Positions 1-12,840 of a stretch of DNA of 64,000 bases are shown here, piece after piece (the first letter of the stretch is position 1; the number at the start of each line of letters is the position of its first letter). The notes beneath the pieces are model-generated. The model ran no database searches. It was given only the letters and a program-made list of their open reading frames with translations, and was not told the origin of the DNA. This DNA is from Daldinia sp. FL1419 (Eukaryota; Ascomycota; Sordariomycetes; Xylariales; Hypoxylaceae). Both the position numbers and the translations under genes were made by a program. The stretch lies in contig MU623415.1 in assembly GCA_025201765.1 (NCBI GenBank), positions 62,001 to 126,000 on the forward strand, written 5' to 3'.

Positions 1-1317
1 CTCAGATTTCCGGTACGTACCCGCACACAACTAACCTTGTTTTAAGGAACTTTACAACTTTAGGTTGCTTGCTACCTACCTAGGTACCTACACTAGGTAA
101 GTACCACTTTAGGAGGTACATAACATACTACTAATAACCACGTAGATATTACCCATCTTCCTTTACACGTGTAGGCTATAGGCAATCCAATATGATATCC
201 AAAGAGGTAAGGTATATGGGTTATGAGTCATCTATAAACAAAGAGACTGTGGGGGGAAAATGATACTGTTAAAGTTCATTCAGATATAAAAGAATGTGTA
301 CCTACCTACATACTGGAAAAATTTATCTATAAACGGCTGGATCCCACATACCTACTAAGAGCGGATAGTCACATGTATTTTTGAATGGGGATTGAAACAC
401 AAACCAACAGAGCGCCCATCCCGTTCTCCAAATAAATTTGCTACACATAATATGCATTTGTAAAAAGGAACAACTCGTCTTTTCTCTTAGACCTAGCATG
501 ATACAAAGCTTTTTGAGGAAATTTATGGGAATACGGAACCCAGGACGTTAAGCAATAGGTACCTGCGTATAAGTATTCCAAGGTCGAATAACTAACCTAC
601 ATGTACTACATGTTACCTATATGGTAAGTACTCGGAGAAAGTACCTAGAGTAAGGGAACACCTAAGTACATACATAATATCTCTACATGGCCATTTGGAC
701 CGATTTGAGCCGCGCTAGCCCGCTTTTAGTAAGGCTCAAATAAGAAGAGATCTCTGCTTGCCTCGATAGCGTTATTGTTTTATCGAGTGCAAGCTTTATT
801 AATCATTAAAACTACAACTTTTTTTTTCTTCAATTGTTGGCCAGCTCTCCATTTGCGCGATACACCTGCTACCATCTATCCCATGCAGGTCAATGATAAT
901 TAAAGATTAATAAAGGCTGAAGTGCCGTATTTAATGCGACTTCTCACAATTGCCTGTCATTCAATATATCAATCTTTTAAATACTCAGCCGATTTACTTC
1001 CGAACAGCTTGAGGATACATATTCATTCGGGTGTTCCGACGATACTAACATTGTCGCAGTGTCGGCACTGCTCGTAGCAGTCGTGAGAATCATTACAGAT
1101 ATCAACGGTTCCTGCGCTGCAAGAAGCTCCGATCCATCCTCGATATTTCTTTATCGCAAGACTTGGGTGATAAAACCATACAGTGCCTAGGATCTGGCTA
1201 CGTCAACGTTGCGACCGAACTATCGTACGGAATACTTAATTTCCTCCTACCTACCTACATTATCAATCGCCTCAACGCCGGTTCGGGACCCTGTTGATTT
1301 CGCGCGCCTTGTGCAAA
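1..1317. other. Intergenic / upstream region of RNA14 homologue
   Basis: No convincing reading frame is visible. The stretch is AT-rich and carries several TACCTAGGTACCTA-type motifs, densest near 71-112. The last few hundred bases are presumably promoter and 5' UTR of the gene that starts at 1318. I see no other element. Confidence 0.6.
71..112. repeat. Short palindromic ACCTAGGTACCTA motif cluster
   Basis: Overlapping copies of CTACCTAGGTACCTA and CACTAGGTAAGTACC. The core ACCTAGGT and TAGGTACCTA are perfect inverted repeats. The same motif recurs in many other spacers of this window and is almost absent from exons. Confidence 0.7.
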
Positions 1318-4300
1318 ATGGCCTCGGAAGATTCTGGAGACGCGTCTGTCCAACAAGGCGGTACTCCTGCGTGGAGCGCGGAAGGTTGGAATGGTGCGAC
1401 GGACAATATGAGCTCATATACTGAGAATAGCAATCAACATGCGAATGTTAATAATGATCACGTTCCATCTGTTGATGCATCTGATGACGAGGATGGTGGA
1501 GAATATGATCCAGAGTCTGTTACAATCACTACAGCACCTGAACCTATTGTGGAACGCCCTGCCTCCGACTCCCCTCGCCCGTCTAAGAAGCCCAAGACGG
1601 CGGGCGGCTTTGTTGTTGAAGATTCTTCTGATGAAGAAGATGATGCCCCAACCTCAGCTCCAGCTCCAGCTCCAGCCCCGTTATATTCACCCAGTACCTT
1701 AAATCCTGCTGCTACAGAAGCTCAGGCTCAACCTCTCAGTCATCCACCCCCCCAACCAGTCGCCACACCTCAGAACGTGCCTTCTGGTGCCATTGCTCAA
1801 GCGAGTGATGATCCAGTCTCTACGGCGGTCCCGTCTACCGTAGCCGCTGCTAATGCAGCACGTTTAAGACTTCCTACTGACGTTGTTGGCCTACTTGAGG
1901 ATCGCATTAAACAGGATCCTCGTGGCGACCTCGAGGCTTGGTTGGCTCTGATCGAAGAGCAGAAGCGACGCCACAACATTGAAGAAACGCGGTTTGCTTA
2001 CGAACGATTCCTAGCGGTGTTTCCCCATGCTGTAAGTACCTGGCTTCGCATATTGTTGTTTGCAGTACTAATGTTCCGTATAGGCGGAGATTTGGGTTCA
2101 GTATATTGATATGGAACTAAGCCTTAATAATTCCTCGGAAGCTGAAGAAATATTCAAGCGCACACTCAAGGGGATACCCAATATCCAATTATGGACAGCC
2201 TATCTTAACTATATACGTCGCAGAAACGACTTAAACGACACCACGGGCCATGCGCGCCAAATTATAAACCAGGCCTACGAGTTTGTCCTAGATGCTATTG
2301 GGCAGGACCGAGATGCTGGTAGTATCTGGCAAGATTATATCCAATTCGTCAAGAGCGGGCCCGGTCAGGTCGGTGGTACGGGTTGGCAAGACCAGCAGAA
2401 AATGGATATTCTCCGCAAGGCTTACCAGCGCGCTATCGCCATCCCCATGGCAAATGTAAATTCTCTATGGAAGGAGTATGACCATTTCGAAATGGGACTG
2501 AATAAGATGACGGTAAGTTGCGGCTTGGTTTAAGCACATGACATTACTAACATTATCGCAGGGACGAAAGTTTATTCAGGAACGGTCGCCTTCGTATATG
2601 AGTGCAAGAAGCGCCAACACGCATCTGGAGAATATTACTCGCGGGCTTCAAAGGACGACCTTACCCCGTCTCCCTCCCGCGCCCGGTTTCGAAGGCGACC
2701 AAGAGTATCTTGAACAAGTTCGCCTCTGGAAGACTTGGATCGCCTGGGAGAAGGACGACCCCCTCTCCCTAAGTTCTGACGAACCGGAGATATATCGACA
2801 ACGGGTTCTCTGCGTTTACAAGCAGGCATTGATGGCTCTACGTTTCTGGCCAGAATTATGGGTCGATGCGGCTGATTGGTGTTTCGATAACGGTATTGTT
2901 GGCGAGAACGAACAAGATACAGGACTTCAGTTTCTCATTGATGGCCTCGAAGCGAACCCCGAGAGTTCTCTAATAGCCCTCAAGCATGCCGACCGTATCG
3001 AGTCAACCCAAAGCACCCCCGAGGATGACGCAGGCAAAGCCTCCCTTGTGCTCGCTATTAGACAACCTTGCGATCGGGTTCTGGATACCCTTTACGATAT
3101 GATTAAGAATCTAAAGGATCAAGAAACTGCCGCTGTAAGGAGAATTGAGCTAGACACTTCACTCAACGCTGCCCCGGGAAGCGCGAATATCGACGACGAC
3201 GAAGACGAGGGAGAGATCACGGAAAAGCCATCATCAGAACCGATGCGGAGCGCCAAGATCAAAGCTGTTAAGGACGGCTTTGCCGCCCAGATTCACATTT
3301 TGTCTCAACATATATCTTACCTTTGGATCGCTCTTATGCGCGCTCATAGGAGGATTCAAGGCCAAGGATGCATCAAGAGCAATCCTGCCGTAGGAATGCG
3401 CGGTGTATTCATTCAAGCCCGGCGAAGGGGTCGACTGATACATGATGTCTATGTCGAAATGTCGAATTTGGAGTGGGATGTTTATCAAGATGACGTGGCT
3501 ACGAAGATATACGAGCGTGGCACAAAACTCTTTCCGGAGCAAGAGGAATATTTAGTTGAATACCTAAAGCATCTTCACAAGAAACGTGATTTTACCAGTA
3601 AGTTTGAATTTATTGTCATATTCGGAAACCTAACTAACGCTTTCCAGACGCTCGAGTTGTCTTCTCTCAAACCGTCAAACGGTTCAAGGCAAAACCCGAA
3701 CTCACACCTAAGCTAAAGTCAATCTTTTCCTACTTTCATCGCTATACATCTCGATTTGGCGAACTGGCGCAGATGAAGGAGTTGGAAAAACAAATGGCGG
3801 AACTCTTCCCAGACGACCCTACCCTTACATACTTTGCGGCAAGATTTGACAGTGGCAAATTCAACCCTATCACTGCTCGAGTTATCATTTCGCCCGCCAA
3901 ACAGATGCGCCTCAAAACAGTTATGCAATCTGTTGAAGGCCCACCAGCCTCCGGTCGCAGCACGCCCCGTCCCGCGCCTCAGACTCTGGAGCGTAGCCCT
4001 CCACCACAGTTCTTGCCCACTGTTAATTCACCCAAGCGTCCATTTCAAGCCGATGACCAAGATGAATACCCTCCCCGGAAGCTGGCTCGTGGGGTTTCCC
4101 CTCTCAAGGGCGCAGCCGGCCGACGACTTGATCAGCAACGACGGGCTCAACAGAACCAGGGTGTTTCCTCGCACACCAGTGGTCCCACACCTATTCCTCG
4201 CGATATTGCTTTTCTTCTCACTGTAATCCCCCCTGCCGAGGCGTTTCGCAGCCATCGTTTCAGTGCAGACGGCCTGGTGCGTTTAATTCGGAATACCACC

Positions 4301-4720
4301 GTACCAACCTACACCGAATGGAAGGCTCGGGGAGATGGTACCTCGCGTAACACTTTAGCTTCGTCACACACTCATACTCGACATGCCTCGTCGGAATACC
4401 AGAATTACCCGTATTCTACGCGAGATTCCCCGGGGCCGTCCGGTCGCCCAGCCAGCCCTTATAGCGGAATAAATCGTGGGGTTGCCCAAGCATCAGCGCC
4501 CTATCGCAATTCCCCCCTCCGCCCTGGTTCGAGTGGGTCATATGAACCGCCCCCCGTCGTCTATCAAGCTGGTGTAAGCCAGTTCAACCCCTTAGCACAG
4601 AATCTCAATTCCGGAAATGCTGCCTTTGCTGCTTGGCAAGCAAATTATACGCAGCCCGCACAATACAATGCTAGCCAATCCCAGCAGCATCCCCAGCAAT
4701 ACGGCGGCGGATATTATTGA
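1318..4720 (+). CDS. rna14: mRNA 3'-end processing protein RNA14 (CstF77 homologue)
   Basis: RNA14 is a scaffold subunit of the nuclear cleavage factor IA complex that directs pre-mRNA cleavage and polyadenylation. Four exons join in frame: 1318-2031, 2084-2512, 2562-3597 and 3648-4720, giving 1083 residues. Residues 1-200 are disordered, with acidic stretches and a PAPAPAP run. HAT (half-a-TPR) helices follow, with typical phrases such as AEIWVQYIDME, LWTAYLNYIRR and SIWQDYIQF. The Suf-type region runs to about residue 760. The C-terminus is Pro/Gln/Ser rich and ends in QQYGGGYY. I chose ATG 1318 because it has A at -3 and is the first ATG of the open frame. Known for the family: HAT dimers bind RNA15 and PCF11. 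The assignment rests on the HAT pattern and the overall architecture. Confidence 0.9.
2032..2083 (+). other. Intron 1 of RNA14 homologue
   Basis: GTAAGTACC donor and ATAG acceptor, 52 bases. The exons join in phase 0 to restore the HAT phrase HAAEIWVQYIDME. Introns 2 (2513-2561) and 3 (3598-3647) are equally short and restore GRKFIQERSP and TNARVVFSQT. Confidence 0.85.
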
Positions 4721-6550
4721 GGAGTTAATCTGACTAGTGTCTAAATAGGTTTGTTCATCGACGTAAACGAAGGGTAGTACTTCAGGCGTTTCATGGAGGG
4801 GATCTACACACAATGTCTTATGGTTAACTGCATTTATTGGAGTTTCGCTTATTCGGGCTAGGTTAGCACCCCAGAAGGTCGAGACGTAGGTGGGCTCGTC
4901 CTAAGTAGTAAAGATGATATGATGTATCAAGTCTCGGGTCGTAAGGCTGTCGGTACCTAATAACATGGGATTCACGGCTCGATAATCCAATTAAAATTTT
5001 CCCACAATACCCTGCTATATCTGGTTCTATGTATTTGCCACGTAATGACATGAAGCCAATGTCTTAGGTACCTATTCTAAATTACTATTTCAAATATTCT
5101 TGGTTTGGACTAAGCCCCTTTTCTAGAGTCCCACAATATTTTGAAATACTACAGCTCCGTATTCTACGGCAGCATAAGCTCGTAAATTTACAATACGGTC
5201 AATGTAGGTAGCTATTCTGGGTTAAGTTAACCCAAGACTTTAGCCCCTAGATTTATCTAGGCCCCTTCGTTCCCATTCGAGAGACCCGGTAGAAAGCACG
5301 TTATACCGCAATGCCAGTTCTTCACCTATCCCAAATTCTAACTACGTTTCCCACCCCAACATATACATTACCCGATCTTCAATCTACTTAGACTTAGTTA
5401 AATTTTCCGTATGTGCTTACAACCGCTAGAGTCATCTGTCACCATTTCCTTATTTTCATCTACACCTAGCATCACTTGATACCATTAATACAGGCATGAA
5501 TCTCCGTCCACCCTTTGTAAGAATAGGGGATTAGTGTCATCTAGGTAATATTGCCTATTCGTAGCCAAGGATATTCCACAGAGATCTAGGATCAAGTAGA
5601 CCTGATAAGATACATTTTATACGAAGTGCTTACCCACGACAAAGATTATAATTTTCTTTATGCCTACAGACTTAATGATGTTAAGATAACACAGCAACAG
5701 GGAACGAATGGGCACCCAATCTGATTACGTCCAACTCATTGGTTGTATGTGGGTAGACGTATCGAAAAGTTATCAGCGGTCTGTCTTGGCCATGTCACAT
5801 TTTGAACGTTTCGGAAGAATATATTCCATTCATACACCATTTACGTACGTAATGTGCTTAGATCGACAAGCAGAAGCCATTTTCAAAAATTACATATATG
5901 AGCACATTCACACGCCTACACAGATGTCCACCAGGTTCATGATCATTCTACGTACCGGCTAAGTTAAATAGGTAAGAGGCGAGTAACGCCTCAGGAACAA
6001 AAGTCATATGGATCGATTTTTTCTTCATCTGCATATTTGCCCACATGGACACATGGATGTGTGTCATGGAAGCTAATGTTGAAATATTTGGATTAAGGAT
6101 GGATGTATGTAGGTACCTATGTTTGCATACGCACATTGATACCATGCAATTTCCAATATGGCCTGCTTGTTACTCTATGTACTGTATAGGTATGTAACCG
6201 GCCACGTGTAGTGAGCACATAGCATTTAGTTACCTAAGATACAAGGCACACTTTGCCCTAGAATTAGTGCAATCTACTTTTTTTTTATACATGTTGAAGT
6301 TATATCCACTGTCCCCCTAGGCAACTAGGTACGTATGATGTAGGTACCTATCTTACAGCAGCACTTTTGACACTGTAGTTGAGTCATATGCCGCCTATCT
6401 GGATCTTAGGGGGTATGTACATGACTGTCAAATTACCTAGTACCTTCCCAACCTCCTTTCCCATCCAGGTTTTTCCCATCCAGGTGCCTTCCTAATCTAC
6501 ATGTACCTACCTTCATAGCACACATACCCTTCTGGCCAGCAATTCCTGCT
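4721..6550. other. Intergenic region, no gene seen
   Basis: AT-rich sequence with no frame that looks coding; the open frames are short and lack recognisable motifs. Scattered TAGGTACCTA motifs occur near 5066, 6110 and 6340. It holds the 3' end of the RNA14 homologue and probably the distal promoter of the argonaute gene. Confidence 0.55.
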
Positions 6551-8021
6551 ATTTAAATATCTCCTATTCCCATCCAACCTTTCCTCATTCATCATCGTCA
6601 TCGTCATCGTCATCACCCACATATAACAATCTTAGCCAAATCATCCAGCCTCCCAACCATTGTTACCATTCTCATCACTTACCAAAACATCGATCTATTA
6701 AAGTTCAAGGTACGTTTATCATATTTCTTTCCTCACTCCTACGAGACTACCTAAGATACCACCTAAGATACCTAGGTATCGCCTTTGACATCATCTCCCC
6801 TGCATCCTAGAAAACTGCCAGTCTTTACTTGGTTTAATCGCTTCATTTCTCTCGCGTCCCTCTACATTTCTATATCCCCAACTTGCGCCTCGCAATATTA
6901 ACCTACTAAATATTTTCTCCGGGTTACCAGTTCTCTTCACAGCCCACCACCTAAGCAACCTGAAAGGTACCGACGTGAAAGAGTAACAGGTACCTAGATA
7001 CCTACCTAGGCAGGTAAGTATTTTATTTTTATCAGTCAAGCACTACATCCTAATATTATTCCAACTTTTCCTGCCTCCCCACAGAGCACTCTTTTCTTTC
7101 TACTTCACCCTGACTTATTCTCCGCAGCAACCACATACAATCCCCTTGAATGCAAACAACTGGTAAGTACACAAGTACTTCCGTGAATTAATATCTGCAA
7201 CTGAGCCGCACTTTTCCCAGAACAGTCCCATTTATTATCCCTCTTACTCCTTCCTACCGACCATTTCTTAGGTATCTTTTTATCCACCTAGTTACCGTGT
7301 TTTCTAACATTTAGTCTATTTGACCTTGGTTTCCAATCCATATCCTCGCATCTGTGGAAGAAACAAGATTAACAAACTTTTAAATTGCAGGTATAACCAA
7401 CCCTCCTTCCTCTCTATCAATTATCTCCAATCATTAAACAAAATCCTTTCCTTCTTTCATACTTTGTTTCCGCCATCACTAACACCCAACAGATTCATCA
7501 AGGTAAAATAACCTAAAATACGTAAGTAAATTCTGTTGCTACCTGACCCACCTTACATGACTGCTTTCTCTACTTAGGTACACTTCAAATTATCTCAACT
7601 CATTTACCCATTTACTGCCCCGTTTGAGAGGACTATAGTACATTAAACACTAATCATTAATCTATAGAATCGCGATTCCTCCTCGCCATTGAGCCACAGA
7701 CGAACATTTACTGCTTCGGTACGTATTTTATTTTTACTATCCCAACCTCACACCATTACAATATCCCATAATGCTAGGTTTTTATTTTTACCACAACTGC
7801 CATGTCCGCGTTGTGAGATTTAAAGCTTCCATATTACCCTCTGCGAGATTCTCAAACCATACCTCACGTCGTTCTCTTAAAAACTAGCCAGAAGCTAGTA
7901 TCACCTAAAAGACTCTTGAGGTCTTCCTAGACTTGTGTGATCGCTAAACTGGGCGCTTCTAATCTCAAGTTCCTGTTGCAATCAGATACTAATTGAATCC
8001 GCAGTCACTTAAACTGTTAAT
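6551..8021 (+). promoter_or_regulatory. Probable long, multi-intron 5' leader of the argonaute gene
   Basis: Pyrimidine-rich sequence with a (CATCGT)-like microsatellite at about 6592-6612. Several good splice donors and acceptors alternate: donors GTACGT near 6709, GTAAGT near 7014, GTAAGT near 7162, GTAAAA near 7503 and GTACGT near 7719; acceptors CCACAG near 7084, TTGCAG near 7390, CTATAG near 7668 and CCGCAG near 8004. No long frame runs through it. The simplest reading is a 5' UTR with several introns, perhaps alternatively spliced, before ATG 8022. This is inference from splice signals only. Confidence 0.45.
6747..6782. repeat. ACCTAAGATACC / CCTAGGTATC short repeats
   Basis: Two direct copies of CTAAGATACC run straight into CCTAGGTATC, a member of the dispersed palindrome family. 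A second cluster lies at 6988-7020 (GGTACCTAGATACCTACC). Confidence 0.6.
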
Positions 8022-11000
8022 ATGTCTGACCGAGCGTCGGGATCCGGTCGAGCCTCGGCCACCCCGGCCGGCTCTCGCCCCGGTTCACACACCGGATCTC
8101 AGTCTGGATCCCAGGCCGGTTCACCCGCTAAAGGTCCAACAAAGAAGCATGCCTTCCCCGACAGCCTTGGATTCGACCCGGCCCGTGATCGACCCGAGCT
8201 CACCCCCGCCCAGTTGATTGGTAAACGTGTTGACCTACCGGCCGATGCATACAAAAAGGTAAGATTTTCATGTTACTAGGAACAATATACTATCTCCTAG
8301 ATAGTTCGGCTTGATACTTACACGCTCATAGTCTAGCGACAAGGACAGCCTCTTCACCGCTCGCCCTGGTTTCAGTACCGGTGGTAAACCAATCAAGGTT
8401 CAACTGAACCTTTTCCCTGTGACGAGCTGGAAAGACCAGGAGGTGTACCAATACGACGTAAGTACATGTGCGGCTGTGCCCGGTCCGCTTACCTAACAGC
8501 TTAATAGATCGTAGTCGTGCCCAACCCTAAAAATTCCAACGCTTTAGTCAAGAAGGTTTGGAACACTAAGACCGTCACCTCGGAGTTGGCGAAGAAGGGC
8601 GGCATGTGGCTATACGATGGCTCCAGACTTGCCTGGTGAGTATTACAATAACTGGACTATTCAATGATGCTGGCTTATGCATGTATAGGTCTTCTGAGAA
8701 GATTGACCGCAACGAGATGCGCTGCACCGTTGATCTTGATTCGTTAAAGGAGAAGGCCGAGCACGAAGACATCGCAAAGAAGCTCGAAAAGACAAGCGTT
8801 TATAGCCTGACTGTCCGTCAGACGAAGACCATTCGTCTTTCCTACCTCAGAGCCTATCTACAAGGCAAGATCTCCTGGGACACTCATGTTCTCGAATGCA
8901 TGAGTAGGTACTCCCTTTATGGTAACATATCTTGAATAGCTCACACTAATGGTACGATAGACTTTTTTGACCACTGTCTTCGCCAATGGCCCTCAGAGCA
9001 GTGGATCACGATTAAGCGCAATTTCTATGACCCTATGTTCCCTGTTGGTGGTCTTTCAGGTGATCTAGTCGTAAACCAGGGTATCTATTGCGCCCCTCGC
9101 CTCAGCGAGGTAAGTATCACCCTTTAAAACTCCTATAGTGTTAGCTAATATAATTATAATCTAGTCGATTAATAGAAACGGAACTGGTCTTGCGATCAAC
9201 GTTGATCGATGCCAGACTGCATTCTGGCCAGTCCTCAGCATTGACCAACTAGCATTACGCGTGTTGCAAGTACACAAGGAAGAGTGGTCGAACTGTAAGC
9301 TCTCATCCCATCTGGAATATAATGTTCTACTGACATAAACTTTATAGGGGATGAACACAAAATGGCATATGCGCTTAAACCGAGAGACCAATTCGACAAG
9401 GAACGTAAGGTGATCAGATATCTACCTTCTGACGCCTTCTCCACCCTTCGAAAGCTAAACAAACTCAAGTTTGTTGTCAATCATCGAGGGAAGCTTGGAA
9501 AACCCAAGATCTACACCATCAAGAATATCGCATTCAATGAAAAATTTGGTACGGATGGAGCAAACGCCCGCGCCTTCACCTTCGAGAGAACTCTTGAGGA
9601 TGGGACCACAAAAACTACATCAATATTTGATTATTATATGGACCGCTGGGGTATCCGCCTACGATGGGCAAGGCTTCCGCTTATCGAAGCTACTAATGGG
9701 AACATATACCCAATGGAGCTTTGTAATAGTATCGAAGACCAACGATACACTTTCAAGCTCAATCCTAGACAGGTTTGATTGTCTTAACACGGGTTTGATT
9801 TCATGAAAACTAACTGGTTCTATAGACATCCGATATGATCAAGGCAGCAGCTACTAGGCCACCACAACGTCAAAAGGATATCATTGAAGGTATTACCCAC
9901 TTAAAGTGGTCCGAAGATCCTTATTTGAAAGCCTTTGGAATCAGCATCAGTTCTTCCATGGCTATTTCAGACGCGCGACTACTCAAAAACCCCGAAGTCG
10001 CCTTTGGCAACAAAAAGGTAAACCCAGGTACATCTGGGCGATGGGATCTTCGAGGAATGAAATTTGCCGAACCGAATCGTCTCCAACTCCACTCTTGGAG
10101 CGTCGTCTGCTGTGGGGAAGATACCGTGCGTCAGGATGAACTGGAAAATTTTGCCAGGCTCTTCTCGCAATCCTACCGAGGGCACGGAGGACTTGTCGTT
10201 AAACCTGCTCTTTGCCTCACTATCGGCTTTGGGGATAATGATTACGCCAAGATTTGCGAGCAAGCATATAACATAACAGAAAAGGCACATCCGGGAATCG
10301 ACCCTCAGATGATATTTTTCATATTACCCACCAGGAACCAGCTTGTTTATGAACGTGTCAAGAAGAGTATGGACTGTCGATATAATTTAGTATCACAATG
10401 TATTCAAGCAGGGCACGCTAGAAAGGCACAGCTACAATACATCAGCAACGTTGCCATGAAGGTACACTGCAAGCTCGGTGGAGTGACATTCAAAGTTCCC
10501 AATGCGTTGAAACCTAATTCTCCACCATTTTGGTCTGTACCTACTATGATGATTGGTGTTGATGTGTCCCACGCCGCGCCAGGAAGCAATCAACCATCAA
10601 TGGCTGCTTTGACAATGTCTATGGACAAATATGCTACCAGATTTTCTGCGGCGTGTCAAACGAATGGCTGGCGAGTGGAGACAATCCAACCTGACATTAT
10701 GGAAAGTATGATAACGAAGCTCGCCAAGACCTGGGTCTCAACGAATGGTACCCAACCGCAGCATATCTATTACCTTCGCGATGGTGTAGCCGAAGGCCAA
10801 TTCCAAGATGTCCTCAACAAGGAAGTAGACCAGATCAAGCGAGTTTTCAATAAGCTGGGTTTCAAAATCCCCAAGTTCACCGTCATCATCGCGACGAAAC
10901 GTCACCATGTCAGATTCTTTCCCAAGCCCCACGACAAGGAGACCGGCGATCGCAACGGCAACCCTCTGCCAGGTACTTTGGTGGAAAGAGATGTTACGCA

Positions 11001-11406
11001 CCCACAGCATTGGGATTTCTATCTTTGCTCACATGTGGCAATCCAAGGCACCGCCCGTCCTGTTCACTACCAGGTTATACTAGATGAAGCGGGTGTGCAG
11101 CCTAACGACCTAACAAAAATGATTTACCAGCAATGCTATCAGTTCTGTCGTTCAACGACTCCAGTTTCACTACACCCAGCAGTTTACTATGCCCATTTGG
11201 CATCGAACCGTGCACGCTCACACGAAAACCTCCCATCAGACAAGATGGTTATGGCGTACGCGAAGCCAGGCTTTCCGTATATGAAAAGTCCCGGCGAAAT
11301 CTGGGATAGAAAGGAGCCCCGACCGGCACCTCTCCTACCGATGGCTAATTTGCGATACAAGATCGAACGCGTAGCATTCATGAATGTTACTATGTGGTAC
11401 GTTTAA
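8022..11406 (+). CDS. Argonaute (QDE-2-like) RNA-silencing nuclease
   Basis: Argonaute binds small RNAs and cleaves or represses complementary RNA in the cytoplasm; in fungi QDE-2 acts in quelling. Eight exons (8022-8258, 8332-8457, 8508-8635, 8689-8903, 8961-9109, 9165-9294, 9348-9772, 9826-11406) join in phase to give 996 residues. Residues 1-45 are Gly/Ser/Arg rich. N, linker-1 and PAZ domains follow, then MID (about 550-680) and PIWI (about 710-960). PIWI has GVDVSH (D716), RDGVAEGQ (D789) and YYAHLASNRAR (H927), so a DDH triad is present. E763 in IMESMI is a candidate for the fourth catalytic acid, judged by eye only. The end, TMWYV, is a normal argonaute terminus. A slicing-competent enzyme is inferred. 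Whether it is the qde-2 or the sms-2 paralogue cannot be decided here. Confidence 0.93.
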
Positions 11407-12530
11407 GCATTCAGGGGGGATTCCCTAAGAGCACAATAGACTACTCTCGGCTATTCAAAGGTTACAATCATCCTATCCACAACCTTTTGCACCCTGGGTT
11501 TCGACTCTATGAGTAACGATTCGGTTTCCATTGCCGATTCCACCATATACGTCAAATCTGGTTCTAATTCAGTTTTCCAACCTTCAAAAAGTACCTTTAA
11601 AGATTGAGAAAGAGATACCTGAGGTTTTTACTTTTCAAGCTCTCCGGGCGACCTTCTTGCCAGACTATGACAAGTGGTGAAAATTGGCAAAGAATATTTT
11701 TTTTCTTTGTCGTAGACCTTACCACGTGGCTCTTTGCTGGGCTTACAGATATTTTGCTAGTATTATTGTTTCATCTGCAGATGAGATGAGTTTCCTCTTC
11801 GATGATTGACGTCTAGGCACCACGGCTATCCATAATCCTGCGAAAAGCGCGTAACCTCGTAGGAATGCAACAGGTTTCGGATCAAGCACAAAGCCAAGAC
11901 CATGGTGATAGCTAGGTACCTAGATAGTCTTTATTTTCATGTCTTACGTTATTAATGAAATAAAACGTTTTGCCTTCTTACATTGTGGCTTCGTAATAGC
12001 GAAGGCTGCACCACCTTGTAGCGTCTGATTAAGAATCAGTACTTGCCGTACTAGAACGAAGAAAACCAAAGCCAAGTCCGTAACGTACTTCCAGGGTATG
12101 CCCTTACCTCTCGTATCTAATGTTACCTTAGGTACCCAGTCTAGAGAAGTAGCAGCTTCATTCTCATAGCAATTAGATTTGAACAAGACTGACGATGTAA
12201 GCTAATCAAAAGGCCAGAACCATGAGGATTAGTATAAGCAAAACACTACTATCGCACATTTATTAACTAGGCCTTCTATACTTATAACTTCTTGAGTCTT
12301 TTGGCTCCCAGTTAGGATCTATGGTTACATAAGCGGAGGAGAACCAGTATCGTTAGTGATAGTTATAAGAAGAAATTGTGTAAGAAAGATCGCATCGATG
12401 GATACCTAGGTAGGTAAGTTAGTGGCGTATCCGAGCAGAAAACTCATCATCCAAATTGCTCGCCCTTTTAGGGGCGGCTTAAAGGAAAATACTATAGTTT
12501 TAGTAGGTATCGAACACATATTACTACACC
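11407..12530. other. Intergenic region, no gene seen
   Basis: Downstream of the argonaute. No coding signal is seen on either strand. Two palindrome-family motifs occur: GCTAGGTACCTAG at 11911-11923 and GATACCTAGGTAGG at 12401-12414. Confidence 0.55.
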
Positions 12531-12556
12531 AAAAAAAAAAAAAAAAAAAAAAAAAA
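12531..12556. repeat. Poly(A) tract (26 A)
   Basis: An uninterrupted run of A on the + strand. Read on the minus strand it is a T run lying downstream of the tRNA-like segment at 12660-12840, where it could act as a Pol III stop. Equally it may be a simple homopolymer. Confidence 0.85.
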
Positions 12557-12659
12557 TCATTTTATATCAACGCATATGTTTCATAGTATGCTTTATTCAT
12601 AAATCGACACACCCCCTCAGGGTTCAGATCGATCCCAGCCAAGTCTGGTATTCTTTTTC

Positions 12660-12840
12660 AGACTCTTGATTTCTGGCGGAATCGAACCTGAGGCTTTGGC
12701 ATTTCTTGTGCAGGTGGTCTCTTTTCAGCACCCAATGGTCTAGGGTTTGTATTGCGGCGAGGCCCGCCCGGTCACTCGGGATCAAGCATTGAACATGAGA
12801 CTCTTAACTTGCCGAACACATACCACTAGACCAGAGGGTG
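12660..12840 (-). pseudogene. Degenerate tRNA-like (Pol III promoter-like) segment
   Basis: On the minus strand, TGGTCTAGTGGTATG near 12832-12818 is identical to the D-arm/A-box of the tRNA-Pro at 61677. A B-box-like GGTTCGATTCC lies at 12688-12678. The spacing (about 130 bases) and the lack of a closed acceptor stem or anticodon arm rule out an intact tRNA. It could be a tRNA relic, two fused relics, or the head of a tRNA-derived short element. Confidence 0.35.

Noticed and set aside
1294..1317. Upstream start for the RNA14 homologue at 1294
   Set aside because: That codon is TTG; the ATG at 1318 has a better context.
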